From Rhodothermus bifroesti (GTDB lineage Bacteria; Bacteroidota; Rhodothermia; Rhodothermales; Rhodothermaceae), in assembly GCF_017908595.1 (NCBI RefSeq), contig NZ_JAGKTL010000001.1, forward strand, positions 1-64,000: a stretch of DNA of 64,000 nucleotides. Reading direction: 5' to 3'. Below the pieces are notes generated by a model that was not told the origin of the DNA, did no database searches, and was given only the letters and a program-made list of their open reading frames with translations. Made by a program: the position numbers and the translations under genes. Numbering within the stretch: position 1 is the first letter of the stretch; every line of letters starts with the position of its first letter. Of the stretch, positions 21,401 to 30,785 are shown in pieces.

Positions 21401-21512
21401 GCACCTGGGGGCCAAAGGCGCGGCGCTGGAAGAACTTACGGAGGCCGCCGCCAAAGGCCTGCTCCAGCACGTCATCCAATGGCATCTGACGGTCTTGAAA
21501 GAGACCCTGTGA
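18432..21512 (+). CDS. csx11: Csx11 (Cas10-like large subunit, type III-C)
   Basis: A 1026-aa Cas10-type large subunit of the Csx11 family, which occurs only with RAMP modules and marks subtype III-C. A treble-clef or zinc-ribbon site is visible (Cys403, Cys406, Cys421, Cys424). The palm-like region around residues 300-321 reads LLYRDSSVAVFSFPGE, where cyclase-active Cas10 would have GGDD, and no HD pair is recognisable near the N-terminus. The protein is therefore predicted to lack both cyclic-oligoadenylate synthesis and ssDNA nuclease activity, as reported for III-C. Its large size and GHPxRNLF, RNPGVLGLLQAGHGMASG segments are family-like. It overlaps the preceding RAMP by 4 bases and the cmr4-like gene follows after 18. 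Confidence 0.85.
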   Translation: MSTFDPAEKLRQHRPVLLACEAIGWLHMAGKARMEFLRYHGGDNVQYDDLKWHDAEQPPFPWDALLGWVKTFSGSTIPNNAWPSSIKEFTEKHRDRNPGVLGLLQAGHGMASGIEKNLPTKTSEYLGQSLPHLWLSSPFGHPKRNLFADPPDILRPRGWQQLVAEMHRVLSNLAAQQAGDVVHWRQWRDQAIGPGSYIREAFLSTLAETRLPNNDVTLWDQSYVAAALFKSAVAGGILQASSFPWKDDAIKQKTRWRLLTVAIGADHYEARAVKIGDWTGAQATLDEFFTQVAQLVEVDLAVGTLLYRDSSVAVFSFPGERFDESVPASWLNGWEQYLQQEVDRIAEALHLETPPLVRMSAPTRSLVPMVQERREAVKVLSIPVHRSWNICHRVPQESQGHICPVCRVRLNGDSTNKGRPCKVCRERRAHRLNDWLHGRTAYDTIWFEEVADANNRIALLTLSLDVEPWLSGERVDSLRAQAIPEWSRYNPVLFEFWQRDENKRRQEINPVRPFDLMNKLVEEIRKRFYEDADRLKFREDDLLLANLQEGYRHVRRANPKNKSESDPEYEERLYKIFFRDIVEDRSDALNWDSLNDDERAAWLTHQLFRKLPSPGRVYRFWREAQEFFEELLGEFRQIAARSANPWRVRRLLIMPDQNKSDRGWEGGVLYDGRWRDVQFSLVYVQALNGFVTASNLARLLKPEEHGSVLRGQTALVEEEDTFGRAKTLVIGAVQEIPPPYSHLGVYHPVIPLDVSPLRFRVVVPMEAASECVDLALSLWKERFARVWDRLPLHVGVVAFERALSFQAVIEAARSLEDALTSQKEKPWAMTSKEAYGGVLTLQLRRQDSQMTVRMMPLRMPDGREDVFYPYLRVEDQQLRSPRDFRHPDGALYRYAADLQIGDGVFVAPARVATLFMDSAAARFEKIEPFYAEDWQKARALWQLLVRVAPSQTALQRFRSALNQLDQAWRQGPDQASADLWQATVHALLVEHLGAKGAALEELTEAAAKGLLQHVIQWHLTVLKETL

Positions 21513-21530
21513 ATAAAGGAGGGTAAGCCC

Positions 21531-22667
21531 ATGAGCAGTTTCAAACCATTCGTTCAGATCGGGATCGCGCTCGACCCGATTCACGTCGGCACCGGCGGCG
21601 CGCGCATCGGTCGCGTGGACCTGACCATTGTGCGCGAGCCGGCCACCCGCCTGCCCAAAATTCCCGGCTCCAGCCTGGCCGGCGTGTATCGGACTTATGT
21701 GGCGATGGCCGAGACCGAGGCAAAACCCAACCGCCAAGTAGACGGAAATACCTGGCCTTACTACCCCCATTGTGCCGGGCTGGGCCAGGGCGGCGGTACT
21801 TACCTCGGGCATTGCGGTCAGCCAGACTGTCCGGTCTGCACCGTCTTTGGCTTTGCCCGCGGCAAAGACCAAGCGGGCGGCTTTGCCGGGCTGGCGGCCT
21901 TCAGCGACGCGCAGGTGCTGCTCTTTCCCGTGCCCACCCGGCGGGGGCCGTACTGGGTCACCTGCCCGATGGCGCTGCGGCAGATCGGGCTGGAGGTGAA
22001 CGGTGTGAAAGAGAACGCGGTGTATTTGGGGAACGCGCAGCACGTGGCGCAACAGGGGCAGCAGCCTCAACAACAAGCAGCACGACCTTCACCCAACAAG
22101 CTGAATTTAGGCTGGCTATTTTTGGAGGTGCGGCGGTGCCAACAGTTCAGCAAAGTGACGGACAAGCTGAGATCCCTGCAGGTGCCCGACTACATTCTTG
22201 ACCGCATCGCCCTTCTGACCGACCAGCTCTTCATCCATGTCGTCAACAGCAACCTCGAGGTGAGGACATCGGTCTCCATCAACCCCGAAACGGGCGCCGC
22301 CGAAGATAAATTCCTTTTCTCTTACGAAGCCATGCCGCGCGGCACAGTGCTGGCCTGGGAGATCATTGCCAAGAACCCCAAGCACTTTAAGGTGGGAGGT
22401 AAGGACGTGGAGGTAACCTTGGATAGCGGGAAGATGGACGATCCGGATAAGGTCCACCAAGTCGTCCAAAAGGCCCATCCGTACCTAGAGCATCTCGGCA
22501 TCGGAGGCATGGGCACGCGCGGCATGGGGCGGTTGCGGGTTCTTTATGCCAACCAACACCATGTGCAGAGCGAAAAAGTGAGCTGTGGGGAAGAACGGCA
22601 AGCTGCCAGAGCCGGACAGCCTGAAGCGCAACCAAAGCAGGAGGCAAGCCATGCATCCGCAAGCTAA
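21531..22667 (+). CDS. cmr4: Cmr4-like RAMP backbone subunit
   Basis: A 378-aa RAMP protein that should form the repeated backbone of the type III complex. It has DPIHVGTGG, then RIGRVDLTIVRE with Asp30 in the position of the Cmr4 catalytic aspartate that cuts target RNA at 6-nt steps, IPGSSLAGVYR, LLFPVPTRRGPYWVTCP, and the C-terminal glycine-rich loop GGMGTRGMGRLRV. A Gln-rich linker (GQQPQQQA) lies near residue 185 and a Cys cluster (HCGQPDCPVC) near residue 105. RNA cleavage is therefore probably retained even though Csx11 looks inactive. The 3' end overlaps the small-subunit gene by 17 bases. Confidence 0.88.
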   Translation: MSSFKPFVQIGIALDPIHVGTGGARIGRVDLTIVREPATRLPKIPGSSLAGVYRTYVAMAETEAKPNRQVDGNTWPYYPHCAGLGQGGGTYLGHCGQPDCPVCTVFGFARGKDQAGGFAGLAAFSDAQVLLFPVPTRRGPYWVTCPMALRQIGLEVNGVKENAVYLGNAQHVAQQGQQPQQQAARPSPNKLNLGWLFLEVRRCQQFSKVTDKLRSLQVPDYILDRIALLTDQLFIHVVNSNLEVRTSVSINPETGAAEDKFLFSYEAMPRGTVLAWEIIAKNPKHFKVGGKDVEVTLDSGKMDDPDKVHQVVQKAHPYLEHLGIGGMGTRGMGRLRVLYANQHHVQSEKVSCGEERQAARAGQPEAQPKQEASHASAS

Positions 22668-23019
22668 TCCGATCACCAACCTGGACATCCGCTGCGCTGA
22701 GGTCGGGCGACAGTTGGCCGCGATTCAGAATATCGAGGAGAAAGTTCTCAACGAGGCGCTCTCCGTGCTGGAAGAGCAAGGCCCCTACGCCATGTTCCTG
22801 TACGTCAAGGCGCGGCACGACAAAGTGGCCAACGACTTTCAGAAACATTGTGTAGCGCTTTTGAAGCAAGTGTACGACGACAGGACCCCGGCCAATGGGG
22901 ATGCGCTGGAGGTAGTCAAACAACTGGCCGAAAACTTAGACGATCTTCTCTTCGCCCGCGATCTTTTACGTAATGCGCTAGGATACGCCCGGTATCACCT
23001 GAAGGCGAAAGGGAGCTAG
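22651..23019 (+). CDS. cmr5: Cmr5-like small subunit
   Basis: A 122-aa all-helical protein, matching the size and helical character of Cmr5 small subunits that line the target-RNA side of type III complexes. The start is the ATG at 22651, preceded by GCAGGAGG at 22637-22644; an upstream in-frame TTG/ATG-like extension to 22585 lies inside cmr4 and has no ribosome-binding site. It overlaps cmr4 by 17 bases and ends 2 bases before the next RAMP gene. Sequence motifs are weak, so the call rests on length, helicity (NIEEKVLNEALSVLEEQ) and position. Confidence 0.7.
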   Translation: MHPQANPITNLDIRCAEVGRQLAAIQNIEEKVLNEALSVLEEQGPYAMFLYVKARHDKVANDFQKHCVALLKQVYDDRTPANGDALEVVKQLAENLDDLLFARDLLRNALGYARYHLKAKGS

Positions 23020-23021
23020 CC

Positions 23022-23891
23022 ATGGCTTGGTCGCTCTACCGCTGGGTGTGGCAGGTGGAATCGCCGTTGCACATCGGAATGGCGCCTGCAGGCATGTTGA
23101 ACCGCACCCGCCTCTACGTGCCAGCCCGCACGCTCTGGGGCGCCCTCACCGCCGAGCTGGCGCGGTCAAAGGCGACCTCTTTTCCTGATTACAAGGGGAT
23201 CGGCGAGAGACTTAAGAAAGAAACCCGCTTTAGCTATCTGTACCCTGCTGAAGAGGTGGATGGGGAGTGGAAAGCGTGGCTGCCACGCTATCGAGAAGGC
23301 AAGGGACTGGTGTGGGAGCGAGAAGATAGGGCCAAATCCGAAAAGAATCGCGCGTTCCGTATGCGCCTCCTGAGCACGCGCCCCGGTACGGCCATTGCGC
23401 CCGAGTCGAATACGGCCCACGAGGGCACGTTGCGCGAGTTTGAGGTTGTCGGTCCATATTGGCGAGACGAGATGGGCGGGCGCCCTGTGGCCCTGGTCGG
23501 CTATGTGTTCGTGCAGTCTGGGACCGGTGCCGCCGAAGACAAGCTGCAGCTCTGCGGGTCCCCGGTTCCGGAGGTGCTTTGGTGCGGAGGCGACACGCGC
23601 TACGGGCTGGGCAAGATCCGGTGGGTGGCATGCAGGAAGGTTACGGACTTCTTCGGCTGTCCTGTAGAATACGACAAGGCAGACCCCGTGGTGCAGCAGT
23701 CTTGCCGCATCTTAGCCCACGTCCCCGCCAATTCAATGCACATGCAGGGGGAATACGAGCTTCTGATCGGTTGGGATGATGACAAACTTCAAGCAGGCCC
23801 TGAGCTTTACTGGCAGCCAGGTACGGTTAGTAATAAACCCCTGCCCTGGAAGGTTCTCGAAGATGGGTATTGGGAAAAGGATCAGCAATGA
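23022..23891 (+). CDS. RAMP protein, probably the Cmr3/Cas5-like subunit
   Basis: A 289-aa RAMP. The N-terminal strand and loop [20 protein letters not shown], the helix start [16 protein letters not shown] and the glycine-rich loop [13 protein letters not shown] identify the superfamily. By elimination it should be the Cmr3/Cas5-like protein that holds the crRNA 5' tag, since Cmr1, Cmr6-like, Cmr4 and Cmr5 have other candidates, but I cannot confirm the subtype. A 5'-tag-binding subunit would imply use of processed crRNAs, although no array or Cas6 is in the window. It overlaps the downstream helicase gene as ATGA. Confidence 0.75.
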   Translation: MAWSLYRWVWQVESPLHIGMAPAGMLNRTRLYVPARTLWGALTAELARSKATSFPDYKGIGERLKKETRFSYLYPAEEVDGEWKAWLPRYREGKGLVWEREDRAKSEKNRAFRMRLLSTRPGTAIAPESNTAHEGTLREFEVVGPYWRDEMGGRPVALVGYVFVQSGTGAAEDKLQLCGSPVPEVLWCGGDTRYGLGKIRWVACRKVTDFFGCPVEYDKADPVVQQSCRILAHVPANSMHMQGEYELLIGWDDDKLQAGPELYWQPGTVSNKPLPWKVLEDGYWEKDQQ

Positions 23892-26800
23892 GTGACCATA
23901 GTAAACAGGCGACCATTTTCGATTTGCACCAGAGCGTCCTCGCCGACTACCAGGACTTTGTGCGCTCGTTCATTTTGATTGCCGATGAACGCGCGCGGGA
24001 GTTTGTGCACCAAGCGCTAAAAGAAGAAGCCCAGCTTTGGCCCGAGCCGCTCCTCCAGCTCAGCCCGACCTATGCTGCTGGGGCCAGCGTAGACACGTTG
24101 GCCCAGGAGGGCCTCATTGCTGCCGAGACGGCGCGGGTGTTCCGGCGCCCTGATGGTGCACCGTTCCGCCTTTATCGCCACCAGGAAGAGGCTATCCGTA
24201 AAGCACTGGCCAACGAAAGCTTCGTTATCACCAGCGGTACCGGCTCCGGCAAAAGCCTATGCTACTTTTTGCCCATCGTGGATAACCTGGTGCGCTACCC
24301 CGATACCGGCGGACGGGTAGCTGCGCTGGTCGTCTATCCCATGAACGCGCTGGTGAACTCCCAATTTCAGGCGCTGGTGAACCTCAAGGAGCACTATGAA
24401 CGCCGCACCGGCAAGCCCTTTCCCGTGACCTTTGCTAAATACACGGGCGAAACTACTAACGACGAGCGAGAGCAGATACGACAACATCCCCCGCAACTTC
24501 TGCTGACCAACTATGTGATGGGCGAACTGCTTCTGGTGCGCCCGGAGGATCAGCGTCTTCTTGATCGCACAGGCGGCGGTCTGCGGTTTCTGGTCTTTGA
24601 CGAGCTCCACACCTACCGGGGCCGGCAAGGAGCGGATGTGGCCATGCTGGTGCGGCGGCTCAAAGAGCGCTGCGCGGCACCGAAGCTTGTACAGATCGCC
24701 ACCAGCGCCACCATGATCGCCAGCCGTGAAGCTACATCCGCGGAGCGAAAGCAAGCCGTAGCCGAATTCGCCGCGCGCTTCTTTGGGCACCCGTTCACGC
24801 CTGAGCAAGTCATTGAGGAAACGCTACAGCCTTTTACCGTAGGCGGACCACCTGCGGAGGTGGAGCTCCAGGAGGCGCTTTCGGCGCCGCTACCGGAGGA
24901 TGAAGCAGGTTTCCAGCACCATCCGCTGGTGCGCTGGTTAGAGTACGAGCTAGGAATCGAGCCGGAGCCAGACGGCGGCTTCAAACGCCGCACACCCAGG
25001 CCACTTTCGGAGGTGGCTAAGCGCCTTGCCGACATCACCGGTGCTAAGCTGGAGGAATGCGTCCAACGGCTGCGGGAGGTGCTGGTGCACAGAGGTAGTA
25101 TCTTCGCCTTCAAACTGCACCAGTTCATCAGCCAGGGCCGCGCGCTTTATGCTACAATGGAAAACCCCAAGAAGCGTGCGTTTTCCCTGGAAGGCCAACT
25201 TCAGGCCGGTAACGAGAAGCTCTATTTCCCGCTGAAGTTTTGCCGCCAATGCGGGCAGGATTACTACCATGTGCTGCGCAAAGACGAGCGCTTTCTGCCT
25301 CATCCTCTAGGCATCGAACTGGAAGAAGACCAAAGCGCCGGCTATCTCATGCTGGCCCGGCCGGAAGGCGACTGGTCAGAAGAGCAGCTGCCCGAAGAGT
25401 GGCTCAACGCCAACGGTAAGCTCAAGCCCACCTGGCGGAAGCGCGTGCCCCAAAAGGTTTGGGTGCAACCAGACGGCGCGTTCAGCATTGTACCCCAGCC
25501 GGGCGCGCACGCCATGTGGTGGCAGCCTGAACCCTTTTCGCTGTGCCTCACCTGCGGGGAGTTTTACACCGCGCGTGAACGGGAATTCGCCAAGCTGGCC
25601 TCGCTCTCTAGCGAAGGGCGCTCCAGCGCAACCACCATCTTGGCCACCTCCCTCCTTCGCCACGCCGCCCTCACCCAAGCGGCCCGTGACAAGCTCCTGA
25701 CCTTCACAGATAACCGTCAGGATGCCTCGCTCCAGGCCGGGCATTTCAACGATTTCGTTCACGTGGCGCTATTGCGTGCGGCACTCTATTCGGCCCTTGC
25801 GAAAGAAAAGGAGCTCACCTTCGACCGCATCGCCAAAGCGGTGGTTGAGGCATCGGGACTCACGATCGCCGATATCGCCAAAAATGCGGAGCTGGACCCG
25901 GGCTCCGCTGCCGCCCAAGAAGTCTGGCGCGTCTTCACCGATCTTACAGAATACCGCCTCTACGAGGACTTACGCCGGAGCTGGCGGGTGATCCATCCGA
26001 ACCTGGAACAGGTGGGGTTGCTGAAGATAGAGTACCGCGGTCTAGAAGGGCTCTGCCAGAGCCCGGATCTCGCGGCTGTGTGTCCTCGGCTTGCGGCCGC
26101 GTCGACTGAAGAGCGAAAGGCGTTGCTGCGAGCTATCCTTGACCAGTTTCGCAGGAAGCTGGCGATTCAGACCCGCGTTCTGAACGAAACATTCCAGCAG
26201 CAGCTACGCAAGCGCTCCGAGCAGTATTTGAATGAGTTCTGGGGACTAGACCCGGACTACGACGAACTGCGCCCCGCCAGTTGGTTTGTGCGTCCTGGCA
26301 AATCCAACCGCGATGCTGGGGGCTTCAGCCTGGGCGAGCGCAGCCTGATCGGCCGGTTCCTCAAAGAGCGACTCGGCGTGAGCGGAGATGCGTACTGGCC
26401 AACCCTGGACCACCTTCTCGACCTTTTGGTGCAGCATGGGCTGCTCGCTCGCCTCGAACCGATTGACGACCACCAGCGCTATCAACTGGACGCTGCTTGC
26501 CTTCGCTGGTGCCTGGGTGATGGTTCGGCGCCCCCTCCCGATCCCCTTTATTCTCGTCGCGCGTCGGGCGGAGCTTATGCAGAAATTGCTCGAACGGTAA
26601 ACCCATTCTTCCAACGATTCTACCAGGTGCAGGCCGCAAGCCTTGCGGCCCTTGAGGCCCGAGAGCACACGGCTCAGGTGGTGCGGCCCGGCGAACGGGA
26701 GCGGCGCGAGCGGCGCTTCCGCTGGGATGTGCAAGACCGCCAATTGCAGGCCGAGCTCGGCCGTCGGCTTCCGTATCTGGTGTGCTCTCCGACCATGGAG

Positions 26801-28948
26801 CTGGGGGTGGACATCGCCGACTTAGAGCTGGTGCACCTGCGCAATGTACCGCCCACACCCGCCAATTATGCCCAGCGCAGTGGTCGCGCTGGCCGCCAAG
26901 GGCAACCCGGGCTTATCGTCACCTACTGCGGTGCGCTCAACAGCCACGATCAGTACTTTTTCCAACGCCGCGCCGAGATGGTGGCTGGCAGCGTACGCCC
27001 ACCCCGGTTGGAACTTGCTAATGAGGCCTTGCTGCGGGCGCACATCCACGCCATGTGGCTGGCCGAAGTACGACTGCCTCTGGGTCGTTCCATCGAGGAG
27101 GTCATCGACATGGAACGGGAAGATCTGCCCTTGCGGGAGAACGTAGCCCAGCAGATCCAGCTGAGTACGCAGGTGAAAGAGGAGCTTAAAGCGCGGGTGC
27201 GGCGGCTGCTAGAGGCCGACCAAGGGCTGCTTGCGGCGGCCGGCTGGTTCAACGACCAATGGATCGAACGCGTGCTTGACGAAGTGCCAAAGGCGTTCGA
27301 CCGCGCCTTCGATCGCTGGCGGGAACTCTACCGGGCTGCCAGAAAGCAACTAGAAGCCGCACAATCAGAGTTGGTCCGCACCCGCATCCGTGAAGAGCAG
27401 AATCGTGCTCGACTTAAGCAAGATGAGGCAATACGTCAGTTGAACCTGCTGCGGCAGGTGGATGTGGCCCGCGAGGAAGGGGATTTTTACCCCTACCGCT
27501 ATCTGGCCAGTGAGGGGTTTCTCCCCGGCTACAACTTTCCTGCCTTGCCTGTGCGTGCCTGGGTTCCGCGCGGACAGGAGGGTGAGTTCATCGCGCGACC
27601 GCGCTTTTTGGCCATCCGTGAGTTCGCTCCCCAGAACTTCCTCTATCACGAGGGCGCTCAGTGGGAGAGCGTAGCCTTCCAAGCACCACCCGGAGGGTTA
27701 GAAGAAAGGAAGAGCCGAAAACGGTTCTGCTACACTTGCGGTGCCTTCACAGACCCCGACTCCGACGTCTGCCCAGTGTGCAAGAGCCGGTTTGATGGCG
27801 AAAATAGCCTCGTCACCACCATCCTCGATATGCCCAATGTGCGCATGCAGCGGCGGGCCCGGATCACCGCCGACGAGGAGGAACGCCGCCGTCGAGGCTA
27901 CGAACTTCAGACGTTCATCCAGTTTGCGCCAGAAACCACCGGCTACCGCGTCCAGGAAGCCGACGTCGTGAGCCGGGGGACGCCCGTGCTGCGGCTCATC
28001 TACGCACCAGCGGCAACTTTACTTCGGGTCAACCACGGCTGGCGCGGCGCTACCACGCCTGGATTCCTCGTGGACTTTGAGAGCGGAGAGATCATCACCT
28101 CCGAGGAGGGCGAAGCCAAGCAACCCGCTCGCCAGCGTCGTCTGGAACGGGTGAGTCTGGCGGTACACACGACGCAAAATCTCCTCCTCATTCGCCTACT
28201 GGCCACAGAATGGCGTCAAGACGACACAGTCGCGACAACGCTACGCTACGCCTTAAAACGGGGAGTAGAAGAGGCTTTTCAGCTCGAAGAGACGGAGCTT
28301 GCCGCCGAGGCTGTGGGCAGGGGAGAACATCGCTCCATCCTACTTTATGAAGCCTCGGAGGGTGGCGCCGGGGTGCTCCAGAGGCTGGTGGAAGAGCCAG
28401 GCGCCTTGTCTGAGGTAGCGCGCACCGCCTTGGAAATTTGCCACTACAACCTATCTGGCGAAGACACGAAACCCGAGTGCCATGCAGCCTGCTACGAATG
28501 TCTGTTGAGCTTCGCAAATCAACTTGAAGCGCTATCGATCAACCGTCGCAAAGTACAACAGGTCCTTTTGGATTTGGCTGAAAGTCGCACTGAGCTGCGC
28601 GTGCAGGGCCGGTCGCGGCAGGAACACCTGGCGTGGCTACGGTCCCTTACGGACACTCGCTCCGAACTAGAGCGACGTTTCCTCGCCGTCCTGGCCGAGG
28701 GCGGCTACCGGCTGCCCGATGAAGCCCAGAAGTCCATCGCCGAGCCCCGATGCATCCCTGATTTCTTCTACGAGCCCAACATCTGCGTCTTTTGCGACGG
28801 GGCAGTGCACGATGACCCTGCGCAAAGGGCTCGGGATCGAGAAATCCGCGAAGAGCTCATCCGACGCGGCTATCGCGTGATTACCCTACGCTACGACCAA
28901 AATTTGCACGAACAGATCAAGCGCTATCCAGAAGTTTTTGGCAGCTAA
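23888..28948 (+). CDS. DEAD/DEAH helicase with DUF1998-type region and C-terminal nuclease-like domain
   Basis: A 1686-aa protein. Helicase core: GTGSGKS (117-123), DELH (238-241), ATSATM, and the motif V/VI region [19 protein letters not shown] with [12 protein letters not shown]. Zinc-type Cys sets include FCRQCG, CYTCGAF with CPVCKSRF, and the DUF1998-like [12 protein letters not shown] near residue 1530. The C-terminus has PD (1624-1625) and [10 protein letters not shown] (Asp1637), then a helix and [10 protein letters not shown], as in Vsr/DUF559-like nuclease domains. The start is the ATG overlapping the RAMP stop; the ATG at 23870 lies inside the RAMP gene. Proteins with helicase plus DUF1998 resemble MrfA and the DrmA/DrmB components of DISARM. 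A diverged N-terminal stump is present at 15743. Confidence 0.88.
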   Translation: MSDHSKQATIFDLHQSVLADYQDFVRSFILIADERAREFVHQALKEEAQLWPEPLLQLSPTYAAGASVDTLAQEGLIAAETARVFRRPDGAPFRLYRHQEEAIRKALANESFVITSGTGSGKSLCYFLPIVDNLVRYPDTGGRVAALVVYPMNALVNSQFQALVNLKEHYERRTGKPFPVTFAKYTGETTNDEREQIRQHPPQLLLTNYVMGELLLVRPEDQRLLDRTGGGLRFLVFDELHTYRGRQGADVAMLVRRLKERCAAPKLVQIATSATMIASREATSAERKQAVAEFAARFFGHPFTPEQVIEETLQPFTVGGPPAEVELQEALSAPLPEDEAGFQHHPLVRWLEYELGIEPEPDGGFKRRTPRPLSEVAKRLADITGAKLEECVQRLREVLVHRGSIFAFKLHQFISQGRALYATMENPKKRAFSLEGQLQAGNEKLYFPLKFCRQCGQDYYHVLRKDERFLPHPLGIELEEDQSAGYLMLARPEGDWSEEQLPEEWLNANGKLKPTWRKRVPQKVWVQPDGAFSIVPQPGAHAMWWQPEPFSLCLTCGEFYTAREREFAKLASLSSEGRSSATTILATSLLRHAALTQAARDKLLTFTDNRQDASLQAGHFNDFVHVALLRAALYSALAKEKELTFDRIAKAVVEASGLTIADIAKNAELDPGSAAAQEVWRVFTDLTEYRLYEDLRRSWRVIHPNLEQVGLLKIEYRGLEGLCQSPDLAAVCPRLAAASTEERKALLRAILDQFRRKLAIQTRVLNETFQQQLRKRSEQYLNEFWGLDPDYDELRPASWFVRPGKSNRDAGGFSLGERSLIGRFLKERLGVSGDAYWPTLDHLLDLLVQHGLLARLEPIDDHQRYQLDAACLRWCLGDGSAPPPDPLYSRRASGGAYAEIARTVNPFFQRFYQVQAASLAALEAREHTAQVVRPGERERRERRFRWDVQDRQLQAELGRRLPYLVCSPTMELGVDIADLELVHLRNVPPTPANYAQRSGRAGRQGQPGLIVTYCGALNSHDQYFFQRRAEMVAGSVRPPRLELANEALLRAHIHAMWLAEVRLPLGRSIEEVIDMEREDLPLRENVAQQIQLSTQVKEELKARVRRLLEADQGLLAAAGWFNDQWIERVLDEVPKAFDRAFDRWRELYRAARKQLEAAQSELVRTRIREEQNRARLKQDEAIRQLNLLRQVDVAREEGDFYPYRYLASEGFLPGYNFPALPVRAWVPRGQEGEFIARPRFLAIREFAPQNFLYHEGAQWESVAFQAPPGGLEERKSRKRFCYTCGAFTDPDSDVCPVCKSRFDGENSLVTTILDMPNVRMQRRARITADEEERRRRGYELQTFIQFAPETTGYRVQEADVVSRGTPVLRLIYAPAATLLRVNHGWRGATTPGFLVDFESGEIITSEEGEAKQPARQRRLERVSLAVHTTQNLLLIRLLATEWRQDDTVATTLRYALKRGVEEAFQLEETELAAEAVGRGEHRSILLYEASEGGAGVLQRLVEEPGALSEVARTALEICHYNLSGEDTKPECHAACYECLLSFANQLEALSINRRKVQQVLLDLAESRTELRVQGRSRQEHLAWLRSLTDTRSELERRFLAVLAEGGYRLPDEAQKSIAEPRCIPDFFYEPNICVFCDGAVHDDPAQRARDREIREELIRRGYRVITLRYDQNLHEQIKRYPEVFGS

Positions 28949-29102
28949 CCAAAGTTTTTTTGGCATAACCCCCAAATTTATCCTTGTTATAAGGCAGGCC
29001 TCGTCATTACCCATCGCACCGCCGTCTGGAACCCGATAAAACCCTACCGGTGGAAAGTTTTTTGCTAGATGGATTCGCCGCTTTCCCAATCGATCAGTTT
29101 GC

Positions 29103-30692
29103 ATGCAACCAGCGCTGCATCGTGAGGCCTTTTTGGAACGGCTGCAGAAGCAAAAGGCCTGGGATGTCATTGTGATTGGTGGAGGAGCCACAGGGCTGGG
29201 GGTTGCTTTAGACGCTGCAGCGCGAGGTTTTCAGACGGTACTCTTCGAGCAGCACGACTTTGGCAAAGGGACCTCAAGCCGGAGCACCAAGCTAATTCAC
29301 GGCGGCGTGCGGTACTTGCGCGAGGGGGACTTTCGGCTGGTGCGTGAGGCGCTGCAGGAACGCGGTCGGCTCCTGCGCAATGCCCCCCACCTCGTATGGC
29401 CACGCCTGTTTGTGGTGCCTTACGGCCAATGGTGGGAACGGCTGCTTTATGGGGCAGGTCTTTGGCTCTACGACCGCCTAGCCGGCCAAGAACAGTTAGG
29501 GACCTTACGCAGACTCAACCCTGCCGAAACGCACGCGCTTATTCCTACACTGCGAACAGAAGGCCTGCGCGGTGGACTGGCCTACGTCGATGGACAGTTT
29601 GACGACGCGCGTTTGCTGGTGCACCTGGCTTGGACAGCCGCTGAGCAGGGGGCTGTTGTGCTCAACTACATGCCTGTCGAAGCGCTTATCGGCACACGTC
29701 GACGCCTAGAAGGGGTTCTGGTACGCGATGCGGAAACCGGTGAGCACTTTGAACTGCGCGGCCGCGTCATCATCAACGCTACAGGTGCATTTGCCGATGC
29801 CGTGCGTCGCATGGACAATCCAGAAGCATCGCCGCTGCTTGCCCTTAGCCAGGGAGTGCACTTGGTGCTTCCTCGTCGGTTCCTACCTGGCGAAGCGGCC
29901 CTGCTTGTGCCCCGCACCGACGATGGCCGCGTGCTGTTTGCGATCCCCTGGCACGGCCAAGTGCTCCTGGGGACTACTGACGAACCCGTAGCCCAGGCGC
30001 AGCTAGAGCCGACGCCTACCGAAGATGAAATCACCTATTTGCTCACGCATGCTGGCCGCTACTTAACCCCGGCCCCAACACGCACCGACATCCGTGCAGT
30101 CTTTGCGGGACTTCGGCCCTTGGTGCGACAAAGTAGGCTGCAAAACGACACCGCACACCTTTCCCGAGAGCATGTGATCGTCGTATCGCGCCGCGGGCTG
30201 GTCACGGTTACCGGCGGTAAATGGACCACCTATCGGCGTATGGCCGAAGAAACGGTCGACCGTGCCCTGCAGGTGGCTGGCCTACCGCACCGACCTTCTC
30301 CTACCGCTATGCTGCGCCTGCATGGCGCTACACCTCGCCTTAACCCTACCAACCCTTGGTACCTTTATGGCACCGATAGCGCATTGCTACAAGCGCTTCT
30401 GACCGCCAGGCCTGAGTTGAACACGCTACTGCATCCACGTCTGCCTTATCGCATGGTCGAAGTGGTCTGGGCAGCCCGCTATGAAATGGCCCGCACGGTC
30501 GAAGACGTGCTGGCCCGCCGCACCCGCGCATTGTTCCTGGATGCGGCTGCGGCACTCGAAGCGGCACCGGCCGTAGCTCGCCAACTGGCCACCGAACTCG
30601 GCCGCGACAACCATTGGGAACAGGCCCAGCTTCAAGCCCTTGTGCAGCTAATGCCCCATTACCTCCCCGCCCTCACCGCTACCGAAGCTTAA
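29103..30692 (+). CDS. glpD: FAD-dependent glycerol-3-phosphate dehydrogenase
   Basis: A 529-aa membrane-associated flavoprotein that oxidises glycerol-3-phosphate to dihydroxyacetone phosphate and passes electrons to quinones. The dinucleotide-binding site is VIGGGATG (about residues 24-31), followed by the family signature DFGKGTSSRSTKLIHGGVRYL. AGLRPLVR and the C-terminal helical domain with VVWAARYEMARTVEDVLARRTR are also diagnostic. The length is normal. It is the first core-type gene to the right of the island; the 154 bases between it and the helicase show no repeat or recombination site that I can see. Confidence 0.95.
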   Translation: MQPALHREAFLERLQKQKAWDVIVIGGGATGLGVALDAAARGFQTVLFEQHDFGKGTSSRSTKLIHGGVRYLREGDFRLVREALQERGRLLRNAPHLVWPRLFVVPYGQWWERLLYGAGLWLYDRLAGQEQLGTLRRLNPAETHALIPTLRTEGLRGGLAYVDGQFDDARLLVHLAWTAAEQGAVVLNYMPVEALIGTRRRLEGVLVRDAETGEHFELRGRVIINATGAFADAVRRMDNPEASPLLALSQGVHLVLPRRFLPGEAALLVPRTDDGRVLFAIPWHGQVLLGTTDEPVAQAQLEPTPTEDEITYLLTHAGRYLTPAPTRTDIRAVFAGLRPLVRQSRLQNDTAHLSREHVIVVSRRGLVTVTGGKWTTYRRMAEETVDRALQVAGLPHRPSPTAMLRLHGATPRLNPTNPWYLYGTDSALLQALLTARPELNTLLHPRLPYRMVEVVWAARYEMARTVEDVLARRTRALFLDAAAALEAAPAVARQLATELGRDNHWEQAQLQALVQLMPHYLPALTATEA

Positions 30693-30730
30693 AAGCGTGC
30701 GCCCACCTGCATTCCACCAACACGTCATCT

Positions 30731-30758
30731 AAAAAAGCGAGCCGCCCGAAGGCGGCTC
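30731..30758 (-). terminator. Intrinsic terminator of the alkaline phosphatase gene
   Basis: An 8-bp stem GAGCCGCC/GGCGGCTC with a four-base loop, read on the minus strand as a TTCG tetraloop and followed by a T6 run (A-run 30731-30736 on the plus strand). It lies 28 bases past the phosphatase stop. Confidence 0.88.
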
Positions 30759-30785
30759 ACACGCGTTGCAGCGGCAGCTGCACGC

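Noticed and set aside
18432-21512. Active Cas10 cyclase
   Set aside because: The expected GGDD position lacks acidic pairs; the protein fits Csx11 of subtype III-C, whose large subunit is considered inactive.
22585-22650. N-terminal extension of the Cmr5-like gene
   Set aside because: It lies within cmr4 without a ribosome-binding site, whereas ATG 22651 follows GCAGGAGG.
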